Assembly: GCA_963696505.1 (NCBI GenBank)
Contig: CAVOKN010000031.1
Location: forward strand, 1 to 45,056
Direction: 5' to 3'
DNA length: 45,056 bases
From: CAVOKN01 sp963696505
Lineage (GTDB): Bacteria > Pseudomonadota > Gammaproteobacteria > Burkholderiales > Rhodocyclaceae
In this document: positions 34,769-42,928 of the stretch, piece by piece
Position numbering within the stretch: position 1 is the first letter of the stretch
Layout of the letters: each line of letters starts with the position of its first letter
The notes under the pieces: generated by a model
Seen by the model: only the letters and a program-made list of their open reading frames with translations
What the model was told of the DNA's origin: nothing
The model's database searches: none
Made by a program: the position numbers and the translations under genes

Positions 34769-36388
34769 TCAGTGTTTCCGGTGGGAGAGGTAGCGCAGCG
34801 CGCCGTGGCCGAGCACGCCGAGCAGGGTGAGTCCCGCCAGGGCGAAGCCGATCAGGTCCAGCCAGCGGATGTGGTCGCGGCCCGGGATGTAGATGCCGCC
34901 GACTTTTTCCAGTCGGCCGCCTTGCTTGTGGCATTCGTGGCAGCGGACCGCCTTCTCCTTGGGTGCGACCATGTGGGTCACCGGCCATACCATCTCGGTC
35001 TTTAGAAAGTCCACCTTGCCCGAGAAGGGAGCGCCGACCGTGACCATGCCGGCGGCAATCGCTTTCTCCCAGCCGAAATTCTTCCAGTAGGCGGTATCGT
35101 CGTCGCCCGCGGTGTGGGGCGTGACCAGCGTCTGGTTGACCGGGTCGTAGGGCTGGGAGCCGCGGAACACCTTGACCGGCCAGATCACCGACTTGCCGTC
35201 CTCGGCGCTGCCCTCGAACCAGTTGATACGGGTGATGCCGTCGGCCTTGCTGACCTTGTCGCCCAGCAGGGTGTAGTTCACCTTGCCGTTGAACCACATG
35301 TACTCGGGGACCACGTTCTCCGCGAGGGTGAAGTCGCCCTTCTTGGCGTCGTAGATCACGTGCCCTTTGGCATCCTTCTTGATCAGCGGCTTGCCATCCG
35401 GGCCCTTCTGGCCGGCGGTGGACCAGTCCCAACTCATCTTGGTCGCCACGCCGCCGCGGGCGATGGTCGGGATATGGCAGGTCTGGCATGCGATCTTGCG
35501 TGCGTGGGTGTTGAGCCGCGCTTCTTCCTTGTGGGGCGTGAGGCCGTGGCAGGCTTGGCAGGTGGCGGGGTTGGACTTGTCGGCCTTGCCGCGCAGATGG
35601 GCGCCCTCCCGGTCCGCCGCGGTGGGCAGATAGCGGCTGCCGGGGACGTCGTGAGCGGATGTCAGGTGGCAGGTGCCGCAGGTGAAGTCGTGGCCGGTCG
35701 CGTCCATGTGAACGTCGAGCTCCTTGTCCGGCGCGGCGAGCGAGCTGTCCATGTCGCCGTGCTTGACGCCGTCGCCGCCGCCGCCGAAGAAGTGGCAGGC
35801 GCCGCAGGTGTCGCGGCTGGTCTTGCCGATGTTCTGCGCTACCTTCGCCAGATCTGCCGCCTTGATCTTCTTGCCCGAGCCGGGCGGAAACTCCATTTCC
35901 TCGTAGGCGGGATGGCCGGCGCGGCCCGGAATCTTCTTGTAGCTGCCGGTGGTGTCGTGACACACCAGGCAGTCGACGTTGGCCTCGGAGGTGAAGTCGA
36001 AGTTCGCGTCCTTCCAGCCGTAGCCGACGTGGCAGGTGACGCAGAAGCCGTAGTTGGACGGCACCGAGATGCAGAAGTTGTTGATGACGTTCTTCTTGCC
36101 CAGGCGCTGCTTGTTCTCCGGGTTCATGAAGTCCCAGGTCCAGTGCTTGGTGCGATGCACCTGTTTCGCCGCCTCGGTGTGGCATTCGAGGCAGGCCTTG
36201 GTGACGTCCGGTCCGGTGGCGAAGGGGCCTTCCAGTTGCTTGAACTTGCTGTGGTCGGCGGTGGATTTCAGGAGTTTCTTGAGGTCCGGCGCGCTGCCCG
36301 CTTCGGCCTGGGGCGCATCGGCGGCGCCTGCGGCGAAGGACAGGGTGAGCGCAAGCGCCAGGGCCAGCCCGCGTAGTGACATCAGCAT
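34769..36388 (-). CDS. Octaheme cytochrome c, tetrathionate reductase-like, membrane anchored
   Basis: A 539-residue secreted multiheme cytochrome with signal peptide (about 1-22) and exactly eight CXXCH sites at Cys66, 116, 140, 195, 237, 277, 301 and 483. This fits the octaheme tetrathionate reductase (OTR) family, whose characterised Shewanella member reduces tetrathionate, nitrite and hydroxylamine in vitro (family knowledge). A C-terminal helix (about 508-530, WLDLIGFALAGLTLLGV) anchors it in the inner membrane. The physiological substrate is unknown. It is first in an operon with b-type cytochrome, cytochrome c and triple rhodanese; the GGGGGAAAG before ATG 36388 is a possible ribosome site. 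Confidence 0.93.
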   Translation of the reverse strand: MLMSLRGLALALALTLSFAAGAADAPQAEAGSAPDLKKLLKSTADHSKFKQLEGPFATGPDVTKACLECHTEAAKQVHRTKHWTWDFMNPENKQRLGKKNVINNFCISVPSNYGFCVTCHVGYGWKDANFDFTSEANVDCLVCHDTTGSYKKIPGRAGHPAYEEMEFPPGSGKKIKAADLAKVAQNIGKTSRDTCGACHFFGGGGDGVKHGDMDSSLAAPDKELDVHMDATGHDFTCGTCHLTSAHDVPGSRYLPTAADREGAHLRGKADKSNPATCQACHGLTPHKEEARLNTHARKIACQTCHIPTIARGGVATKMSWDWSTAGQKGPDGKPLIKKDAKGHVIYDAKKGDFTLAENVVPEYMWFNGKVNYTLLGDKVSKADGITRINWFEGSAEDGKSVIWPVKVFRGSQPYDPVNQTLVTPHTAGDDDTAYWKNFGWEKAIAAGMVTVGAPFSGKVDFLKTEMVWPVTHMVAPKEKAVRCHECHKQGGRLEKVGGIYIPGRDHIRWLDLIGFALAGLTLLGVLGHGALRYLSHRKH

Positions 36389-36553
36389 GATTCTTTCCCC
36401 CGTGAGAGGCGGTGGCCGTCTTGCTGCCGGCCCGGCCGCCCGAAAACAGCCGCCGCCAATCTACCCGTCGGCACCGGTCCGGGTTTGAGATGAATCAAGG
36501 ATTGGTTTTGGCAGGGCGTCGGGGCGTGGGCTGCCGTGGACCATTGGCCACGC

Positions 36554-36952
36554 TCAGGGCGTGCCGATCGGGTCCCCGTCGAGGTAGAACCAGCGGCCAT
36601 CTTCCAGGACGAAGCGGCTCAGCTCATGCAGCCGCTGCGCCCGGCCGCCGACGCGGCAGCGGGCGACGAACTCCACCGTCGCCCGGTCCGCCGACTGAGG
36701 CTCGTGGCGCCGGACTTCCAGGCCGAGCCACCTGGTTTGCGGGGCCGCGGCAAGATTCAGGCTTGGCGGGCGCGTCGTGGGGTGCCAGGTCGCCAGCAGG
36801 TAGTCCTCCAGGCCGAGGACGTAGGCGCTGTAACGCGAGCGCATCAGCGCCTCGGCATCGGCCGCCGGCCGGCCGCGGTGCGCGGCTGCGCAGCACGCGG
36901 TGTAGTCGGCGCCGCGGCCACAGGGGCAGGCAGCTTCGGCCTTTCGCTTCAT
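36554..36952 (-). CDS. YchJ family protein with SEC-C zinc motif
   Basis: A 132-residue protein. The N-terminal SEC-C motif ACPCGRGADYTACC should bind zinc, followed by the UPF0225/YchJ domain (about 30-130, ALMRSRYSAYVLGLEDYLLATW and RFVLEDGRWFYLDGD). The cellular role of YchJ proteins is not established. Start ATG 36952 is chosen at the SEC-C motif; the longer frame upstream runs through the terminator and another gene. Confidence 0.9.
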   Translation of the reverse strand: MKRKAEAACPCGRGADYTACCAAAHRGRPAADAEALMRSRYSAYVLGLEDYLLATWHPTTRPPSLNLAAAPQTRWLGLEVRRHEPQSADRATVEFVARCRVGGRAQRLHELSRFVLEDGRWFYLDGDPIGTP

Positions 36953-36963
36953 TCTTGGGGCGC

Positions 36964-36993
36964 GAAAAAAAGAAACGGGGGCAGTGCCCCCGT
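36964..36993 (-). terminator. Rho-independent terminator of the parvulin gene
   Basis: ACGGGGGC (36975-36982) and GCCCCCGT (36986-36993) pair with a 3-base loop. On the minus strand the stem is followed by a run rich in T (TTTCTTTTTTT). It lies 27 bases after the stop of the isomerase gene. Confidence 0.85.
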
Positions 36994-37019
36994 GGAGAGT
37001 CTGGACTACCGGCGAAGAC

Positions 37020-37841
37020 CTATTCCACCTTGGCCTTCTTGCGCAGTTCCACGATGTGGTTCTGCACCGCCTGCTGCTGGATGCGCTGCTCCAGGCCCGG
37101 CTTGGCTTCGTCGTAGGCCGGCAGCTTGATGTCGCGCACGTCATCGAGCTGGATCACGTGATAGCCGAAATCGCTCTTGACCGGAGTCTCGGTGTACTTG
37201 CCTTTCTCGAGGGCCACCAGCGCGTCGCCGAAGGGCTTGACGTAGTTGGAGGGGGGCGCCCAGCCGAGGTCGCCGCCCTTGTCCTTGGAGCCCGGATCCT
37301 TGGACTGGGCCTTGGCCAGATCCTCGATCTTGTCGCCCTTCTTTAGCTTCTCGATCACGCCCTTGGCCTCGTCCTCCTTCTCGACCAGCACGTGGCGCGC
37401 CTTGTATTCCTTCTTGCCCAGCGCGGCGACGATCTTGTCAAATTCCTTCTTGACGTCGTCGTCGGAGACCTTGTGCGTGGCCATGTAGTCCTGGAGATAG
37501 GCGCGGATCAGCACGGCGTCGCGAGCGAGTTCGATCTGGCCGACGATGTCCTGCTTCTTGTCCAGGCCCTTCTTCTTCGCTTCCTGGGCCAGGATCTCGC
37601 GGCGGACCAGTTCTTCCTTGACCTGCTTGCGCAGATCTTCGGTGTCGGTGGTTCCCGGCTGAGTTTTCTGCTCGGCAAGCATGGCGTCGGCCCGGTACTG
37701 GGGGATCTTCGCGCCATTGACGGTCGCCAGAGTCTTCTGGCCGCCGGCGGCAGCCTTCTTCGGCTCCTCGGCGGCTGTGGCCAGAGTCGGCAGCGCTGCG
37801 GCCAGCAGCACGAGAAGCAGGGAATGAGCTTTCAGTTTCAT
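37020..37841 (-). CDS. Periplasmic peptidyl-prolyl isomerase (parvulin type)
   Basis: A 273-residue folding helper: signal peptide (about 1-23, LLVLLAAALPTLATA), a SurA-N-like helical section (about 35-135) and a parvulin domain (about 145-245) with ARHVLVEKEDEA, GGDLGWAPPSNYV and FGYHVIQLDDV. It may assist folding of envelope proteins. No lipobox, so it is likely soluble in the periplasm. It is located between BolA and the YchJ-like gene. Confidence 0.92.
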   Translation of the reverse strand: MKLKAHSLLLVLLAAALPTLATAAEEPKKAAAGGQKTLATVNGAKIPQYRADAMLAEQKTQPGTTDTEDLRKQVKEELVRREILAQEAKKKGLDKKQDIVGQIELARDAVLIRAYLQDYMATHKVSDDDVKKEFDKIVAALGKKEYKARHVLVEKEDEAKGVIEKLKKGDKIEDLAKAQSKDPGSKDKGGDLGWAPPSNYVKPFGDALVALEKGKYTETPVKSDFGYHVIQLDDVRDIKLPAYDEAKPGLEQRIQQQAVQNHIVELRKKAKVE

Positions 37842-37862
37842 CAGACTTCCTTGGTAAGTGAA

Positions 37863-38129
37863 TTAATGTTCGCCCGGTGCCCGGGCATGCATGCTGAGAG
37901 CGTGAATTTCGCGTCGCATCAACGGGCCGAGCGCATCGTACACCATGCGATGGCGCTCAAGCGGAGATTTTCCGGCAAATGCCGTGCTCACAATGTGCAT
38001 GCGGTAGTGGCCTCCGCCACCCTTGGCGCCCTCGTGGCCGGCATGCAGGTGCGATTCGTCCTCGATCTCCAGAATGCTGGGAGAGAGGGCGTCGAGCCGC
38101 AAGCGCATCTCGTCGATCACCGCCGGCAT
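37863..38129 (-). CDS. BolA family protein
   Basis: An 88-residue BolA-type protein with EDESHLHAGHEGA and the helix-turn-helix-like AFAGKSPLERHRMVYDALG. BolA proteins bind iron-sulfur clusters with monothiol glutaredoxins and influence morphology and biofilms (family knowledge). Its ATG overlaps the last base of the YciI-like stop codon, so it is translationally coupled. Confidence 0.92.
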   Translation of the reverse strand: MPAVIDEMRLRLDALSPSILEIEDESHLHAGHEGAKGGGGHYRMHIVSTAFAGKSPLERHRMVYDALGPLMRREIHALSMHARAPGEH

Positions 38130-38428
38130 CAGGGAAAGACTTTCTTGAAGGGTTTCGCGACGGCGCGCGCGAACACCCCCGACGCGACGTAGGGATCGGC
38201 GTCTAACCAGGCCTGGGCCTCGGCCAGCGACGGGAACTCGGCGACGATCAGGCTGCCGCTGAAGCCGGCGGGGCCGGGGTCGGGGGAATCGATCGCCGGC
38301 ATCGGCCCCGCCAGGACCAGGCGCCCCTCGGACTGGAGCTTCTGGATGCGCTCCAGGTGGGCGGGGCGGGCGGCGAGGCGCCGCTCCAGGCTGCCGGGGG
38401 CATCCTCGCCGATCAGGGCGTAGAGCAT
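38129..38428 (-). CDS. YciI-like protein
   Basis: A 99-residue protein of the YciI/YCII fold: MLYALIGEDAPGS start, RPAHLERIQKLQSEGRLVLAGP, and a C-terminal LDADPYVASGVFARAVAKPF. These are small ferredoxin-like proteins of uncertain function. It overlaps yciB by one base upstream and bolA by one base downstream (TGATG), a compact three-gene unit. Confidence 0.93.
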   Translation of the reverse strand: MLYALIGEDAPGSLERRLAARPAHLERIQKLQSEGRLVLAGPMPAIDSPDPGPAGFSGSLIVAEFPSLAEAQAWLDADPYVASGVFARAVAKPFKKVFP

Positions 38429-39042
38429 CACTTTTCCTCCTCGATGTACCGGGACAGGAACATGCCCTGCGCGATGACAAACGCAAGCATGAGGCCCATT
38501 CCGCCAAAAAGCTTGAAATTGACCCAGACGTTGGTCGGAAAGCTGAAAGCGACGAACAGGTTGGCGAAGCCCATGAAGGTGAAGAAGCCGATCCAGGCCG
38601 CATTGAGCTGGGTCCATACCGGCTCGGGCAGCGTCACCTGCTGCGCCATCAGGCTGCGGATCAGGTTCTTGCGGAACAGCACGGCGGAGATGAGCAGGGT
38701 CATGCCGAACAGCCAGTAGAGCACCGTGGGCTTCCACTTGATGAAGGTTTCGTCGCGCAGCAGCAGGGTCGCGCCGCCGAACACGACGATGATCGCCAGG
38801 CTCACCCAGAGCATGGTGTCCACCTTCTTCCCGCGCAGCGTCAGCCAGCCGACCTGGCCGAAGGTGGCGAGGATCGCTACCGCGGTAGAGATCAGGATCG
38901 GCGCCTGGGCGGCGGCCACGGTACCGCCGAAACCGGCCAGCAGGCCCGAAGCCAGGGCGGCAGCACCCTCCGGATTGCCCTCCGCCACCTTGAATGCGGC
39001 GAAGAAGAGGATGACCGGGAAAAGATCGAAGAGGAATTTCAT
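38428..39042 (-). CDS. yciB: YciB family inner-membrane protein (septation protein A)
   Basis: A 204-residue inner-membrane protein with five or six helices: MKFLFDLFPVILFFAAFKVA, TMLWVSLAIIVVFGGATLLL, PTVLYWLFGMTLLISA and a C-terminal FVIAQGMFLSRYIEEEK. Family known as septation protein A or intracellular septation; it affects cell-envelope synthesis in enterobacteria. The signature INF-like motif is here WVNFKLFGGMG. Confidence 0.95.
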   Translation of the reverse strand: MKFLFDLFPVILFFAAFKVAEGNPEGAAALASGLLAGFGGTVAAAQAPILISTAVAILATFGQVGWLTLRGKKVDTMLWVSLAIIVVFGGATLLLRDETFIKWKPTVLYWLFGMTLLISAVLFRKNLIRSLMAQQVTLPEPVWTQLNAAWIGFFTFMGFANLFVAFSFPTNVWVNFKLFGGMGLMLAFVIAQGMFLSRYIEEEK

Positions 39043-39102
39043 GCGCGCGGATTATACGGGGCGACGGCGCCCTGCGGCGCTCGCCGCCGGGGGGGCGGTC
39101 GG

Positions 39103-39507
39103 TCAGGAACCGCCTTCGCCGGGTTCGAAGTCGAGGGAGGCCGAGTTGATGCAGTAGCGCTGGCCGGTGGGCGCGGGACCGTCAGGAAAGACGTGGCCGA
39201 GGTGGGCGCCGCACTGGCTGCAATGCACTTCCGTGCGGCGCATGAAGAAGCCGCGGTCCTCCTCGGTGGCGACATTCTCCGCCGCGCTGGGTTGCCAGAA
39301 GCTGGGCCAGCCGGTACGCGAGTCGAACTTGTTCTGCGAGCTGAACAGCGGCGTGCCGCAACACACGCAGCGGTAGGTGCCCGCTTCGTGCTTGTCCCAG
39401 TAGGCGCCGGTGAAGGCGTGCTCGGTCCCCTTGCGGCGGGTGACCTGATACTGCTCGGGCGTGAGCTGGGCGCGCCATTCGGCGTCGCTCTTAAGGATCT
39501 TGCTCAT
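39103..39507 (-). CDS. msrB: Peptide-methionine (R)-S-oxide reductase MsrB
   Basis: A 134-residue enzyme that repairs oxidised methionine. The zinc sites are YRCVCCGTPLF and HCSQCGAHLGHVFPD, the fold motif is SRTGWPSFWQP, and the catalytic Cys is in RYCINSASLDF. Start ATG 39507 begins at MSKILKS; an earlier start would add unrelated residues. It belongs with katG as an oxidative-stress function. Confidence 0.97.
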   Translation of the reverse strand: MSKILKSDAEWRAQLTPEQYQVTRRKGTEHAFTGAYWDKHEAGTYRCVCCGTPLFSSQNKFDSRTGWPSFWQPSAAENVATEEDRGFFMRRTEVHCSQCGAHLGHVFPDGPAPTGQRYCINSASLDFEPGEGGS

Positions 39508-39576
39508 GGGCTCGTTGCCAAAGGAAAAGTCCTTGGAAGCCGAGATCGCCGATGAGTTCCCGGGCACCCGCAGTTA

Positions 39577-39603
39577 CGTAGGGTGCGCCACGCGCACCCT
39601 ACG
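39577..39603. repeat. Palindromic intergenic repeat (GTAGGGTGCGC family), copy 4
   Basis: CGTAGGGTGCGC at 39577-39588 pairs exactly with GCGCACCCTACG at 39592-39603, with a 3-base loop. It lies between the SDR gene and msrB. Confidence 0.8.
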
Positions 39604-39653
39604 ATTCTGCAAAGGTCCGGTGTCGGCGAAAGTCAGTCCCCAGGGAGCGGCGC

Positions 39654-40424
39654 TCAGCGCGCCGTGTATCCCCCGTCGATCACCAGCTCGGCGCCGGTGA
39701 TGAATTTCGCTTCCTCGGAGGCGAGGAACAGGATGGCGTAGGCGACGTCGTCGGGTTCGCCCAGGTGCCCCAGGGGGTGGTTCGCCGCCATCGCATTGCG
39801 CGCCATGTCCGGCGCCACGCCGATGTTCGACATCGACTCGGCGTCGCTCTCGTTCCAGATATAGCCGGGGCACACCGTATTCACCCGGATGCGGTCCTGG
39901 CCGTAGGCCAGCGCGTCGGTCTTGCTCATGATGCGCACCGCGCCCTTGGAGGCATGGAAGGGCGCGAGGTGGGGCGAACTGACCATACCGTAGATCGACG
40001 ACACATTGACGATGCTGCCGCCGCCGCCGTGGCGCAAGGCGGGAATGGCATGCTTGCTGCAGAACAGCACGCCCTTGACGTTGATCGCCATCACCGAATC
40101 CCACTGCGACTCGGTGACGCTGTCGGTGGAATTGTCCGGTCCGCCGATGTTGGCGTTGTTCACCAGCACGTCGAGCCGGCCGAAGTGCGCGACGACTTCC
40201 TTGAAGACCGCCGCGACGTCTGCTTCCTGGGATACGTCGAGATGCCAGTAGCGGGCGTTGCCGCCCGCCTGCCGGATCTCGCTGACCACGGACTCGCCGG
40301 CCGCGTCCTCGACGTCCACCACCGCCACGTCGGCACCCTCCCGCGCCAGCAACAGGCATGTCGCGCGTCCGACGCGCAGCGCCCCACCGGTCACCACCAC
40401 CACCTTGCCTTGCATGCGATTCAT
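39654..40424 (-). CDS. SDR family protein with catalytic Tyr replaced by Phe
   Basis: A 256-residue short-chain dehydrogenase/reductase fold. The nucleotide-binding motif reads TGGALRVGRA and the next motif VNNANIGG (usually NNAG). Active-site Ser lies in NVSSIYG, but the YxxxK position reads FHASK (LAPFHASKGAV), confirmed at codon level (TTC), so the usual catalytic Tyr is Phe. NTVCPGYIW and LVIDGGYTAR are normal. GGAGG lies seven bases before ATG 40424. It may act on a substrate through other residues, or may be a non-catalytic relative. Confidence 0.9.
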   Translation of the reverse strand: MNRMQGKVVVVTGGALRVGRATCLLLAREGADVAVVDVEDAAGESVVSEIRQAGGNARYWHLDVSQEADVAAVFKEVVAHFGRLDVLVNNANIGGPDNSTDSVTESQWDSVMAINVKGVLFCSKHAIPALRHGGGGSIVNVSSIYGMVSSPHLAPFHASKGAVRIMSKTDALAYGQDRIRVNTVCPGYIWNESDAESMSNIGVAPDMARNAMAANHPLGHLGEPDDVAYAILFLASEEAKFITGAELVIDGGYTAR

Positions 40425-40496
40425 GATCCTGCCTCCCTTTCGCGTTCCACGTTTCACAATCTCTTCGTCATTCAAAGTGCGGTGCGCGGCCCGCCC

Positions 40497-41669
40497 TCAA
40501 TGCAGTTGCGCCGGCGCCTGTTCGTCCCGCTCCGGCATTTCGGCGTGCTCCGGCTCTCCATCGGGATTCGGGTAGAGCGGCGCGCCGCAGTCGTCGCAGT
40601 ACTCGAGGGGAAAACGATGGTCCAGAGTCAGCACCTCGGTGACGCCGGTTTCCTTCAACACCGCCTCGATCTGCGCCGGAATTTCGCTCGCCTCGTCCTC
40701 GGCGTCGAGCAGCGGCCAGACGACGCCGTGGATCACGCCGGGCTTGTCGCGCAGGGTGAAGCCGACGCGGTATTCCTCCAGGCGGTGCTCGTGAAACGGC
40801 GCGACCACGGCGCGCAAGGCCGCCGGCTGAACATTGAGTTCCGTCTTCAGATAGAGCACCGAGGCGCGCACCGAATAGGGTCGGGCTTGGCGATCCGCCT
40901 CGCGGCAGGCGGCGTGGTAGGCGTCGGGCAGCAGCAGCTCGTAGGCGCACCCCGGCAGCAGCGCCTGGAGCGCCGCACCCCCCTGGGCGTGCCACTGGGT
41001 GGCAGCGGTTTCCCGCGAGCCGTCGGTTTCCTGCCAGCGGAACAGGGCCTCACCGCGGGGTGCCACCACCACCCCGACCAGATAGCGCATGTCCGACAGG
41101 AACTGGGCCGTCTCGGACATCGACTCGGGATCGATCCCGAGGACGCCCTTGCCGAGCGCCGCCTCCGCGAGCTGCGCGGCGATGCCATAGGTATCGCAGT
41201 AGCTGCGCGGAAGCTGATCCGGGCTGAACAGGTAGTCCGCCAGGGCGAGCCGCGTCCCCTGTGCCAGCACGTGGGCCTGGAGCTGGACCTGAAGGTTGGC
41301 CAGCGTTTCGGCCGGAATCGGCCCCGCCTGGATCATGTAGCGCGACCAGGCGAGCAGGGGCGCCGCGATCAGCAGGGCGTCGTGCTCGCCGCCGTCGCCG
41401 GTAAGCTGGCCCCCTTCGGCGCGCGCTTCGAGCGTGTCGGCCAGCTCGTCGTAGGCGCGACCGTTGGCGCGGTAGAGATGATCGAGGGCATTGGTCAGCG
41501 CATCCTCGTTGCCCGCCGCCAGCAGCTTGTCCACCTGGGCGGCCAGGCGTTGGTCCCAGTAGTGGTCTTCCACGCGGCTGCCGGAGTGGCTGAGGCCGGT
41601 GGCGAGCAGGGTCAGTTGTTCGGCCTCGCGGGTCAGTCGCGCGCGGGGGCCGAAGCGGGAGCGTTTCAT
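40497..41669 (-). CDS. DUF2863 family protein
   Basis: A 390-residue soluble protein starting MKRSRFGPRARLTREAEQLT. It is the DUF2863 family, largely confined to betaproteobacteria, of unknown function. A small cysteine motif near the C-terminus (YCDDCGAPLYPNPDGE) looks like half a zinc ribbon. No signal peptide. It is a useful taxonomic marker for this window. Confidence 0.85.
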   Translation of the reverse strand: MKRSRFGPRARLTREAEQLTLLATGLSHSGSRVEDHYWDQRLAAQVDKLLAAGNEDALTNALDHLYRANGRAYDELADTLEARAEGGQLTGDGGEHDALLIAAPLLAWSRYMIQAGPIPAETLANLQVQLQAHVLAQGTRLALADYLFSPDQLPRSYCDTYGIAAQLAEAALGKGVLGIDPESMSETAQFLSDMRYLVGVVVAPRGEALFRWQETDGSRETAATQWHAQGGAALQALLPGCAYELLLPDAYHAACREADRQARPYSVRASVLYLKTELNVQPAALRAVVAPFHEHRLEEYRVGFTLRDKPGVIHGVVWPLLDAEDEASEIPAQIEAVLKETGVTEVLTLDHRFPLEYCDDCGAPLYPNPDGEPEHAEMPERDEQAPAQLH

Positions 41670-41724
41670 CGGGTGGGTCCGTGAATCGGAAAAGCCGCAT
41701 TCTACGCCGGCCGGCGTCGGCGGC

Positions 41725-42432
41725 TCAGCGGATGTCGCTGAAGAAGGCGGTCGGGTAGGGCAGCCGCAACTGCCGGCAGGCGAGCACCAGCACCACCCGC
41801 GCGAGGCTGCGCCATACGCCCATGCGCAGGAACTTGCGGGCGTCGGTCACCACGGCATCGGCGAGCAGCAGTGGCGGTTGCAGGCGCTTCAGTCGCTCGG
41901 ACAGCGCGATATCCTCCATCGCCTCCTCGGGGAAGCCACCCGCGGCGTCGAACAGCTCGCGGCTCGCGAACAGCGCCTGGTCGCCATAGACCGCCCCCGT
42001 GATCCGGCAGCGCAGGTTGGTCAGCAGCGAGACCAAGCGCAGCCGCCAGTCGTCGCCGGAGAAACGGTGGCGGAATCCACCCCACACCGGACCGGCCGCG
42101 GCGGCCAGAGTCAGGCTGCGCAGGGCGCCGGGCGGAAGCAGGGTATCGGCATGGAGGAACAGCAGCAGCGTGCCCTGCGCGGCGGCGGCGCCGGCGTTCA
42201 TCTGCGCCGCCCTGCCGCGATGCGCAACGATCACCGGCACGCCGGCTGCCGCCAGGATCGCGCGGCTGGCGTCGCTGCTGCCCGCGTCCACCGCAACGAT
42301 CTCGAATTCCCCCTCCTGCTCCGCGAGCGCCGCCAGCGTCGCCGGCAGTGCCTTCTCCTCATTCAGAAAGGGGATGACGACCGAGACCCGGCGCCTGCCC
42401 GGCACCACAGGCTCGTGAACAGTGCCTGGCAT
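41725..42432 (-). CDS. Family 2 glycosyltransferase (TIGR04283-like)
   Basis: A 235-residue GT-A type glycosyltransferase: VSVVIPFLNEEKALPATLAA, VDAGSSDASRAIL, the metal-binding FLHADTLLPPGAL, YGDQALFASRELF and EDIALSERLKRL. The fold and length match the small family 2 group named after the arsenosugar cluster, but no arsenic gene is near, so the acceptor is unknown. Start 42432 is chosen since AGGGG precedes it; 42450 is possible. Confidence 0.88.
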   Translation of the reverse strand: MPGTVHEPVVPGRRRVSVVIPFLNEEKALPATLAALAEQEGEFEIVAVDAGSSDASRAILAAAGVPVIVAHRGRAAQMNAGAAAAQGTLLLFLHADTLLPPGALRSLTLAAAAGPVWGGFRHRFSGDDWRLRLVSLLTNLRCRITGAVYGDQALFASRELFDAAGGFPEEAMEDIALSERLKRLQPPLLLADAVVTDARKFLRMGVWRSLARVVLVLACRQLRLPYPTAFFSDIR

Positions 42433-42450
42433 GACGCCCCTATAACCCAT

Positions 42451-42928
42451 CGCCGTAAGTGATCGAAGCTGCGAAAAACATGATAGCGCCGAGCCGGCCC
42501 TCGCGAGCCAGACCGGACGGTCGAGCTCTCGTGGGCTCCGCGGCAGGTTTCAGGGCTGAGCCGCCGTCTGCCAGCTATCAATGAAGTGCGGCAGATAGGC
42601 CAATCCGGTCAGACGACAGGCGTCGAGCGAGCGGCAGGTATCCGGCAGTCAACCGACCTTGGAGCCAACGCGGCATCGAACGTCAGCTTCCCAACCCCGC
42701 GAACGCGAACTGCCGACCCTCAAGCGACTTCGGCTGCCATGAGTTCGGCGCCAGGAAGCAGTCGCTCGGTGGAAGCACATTGGGTAAATGTGGCCCCGGG
42801 GCCCTATTGACGGTCAGCGCCATTCAGACGTCAACAACCTGACGCAGCGGCGAAAAAGCACGCGCCAAGTCCTACCGTCGCCGGTGTCGACGGTGCCGGC
42901 TCAGGTGTAGCGGACGATACTCGGCGTG
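42451..42928. other. Intergenic region, 478 bases, nothing coding
   Basis: No supported gene on either strand. It lies between the glycosyltransferase start and the hipA stop. Promoters for the glycosyltransferase should be at the left edge. No clear terminator was seen for hipA. Confidence 0.4.

Noticed and set aside
35114..36376. 420-codon plus-strand frame opposite the octaheme gene
   Set aside because: Antisense to a gene with eight heme motifs; no motif of its own.
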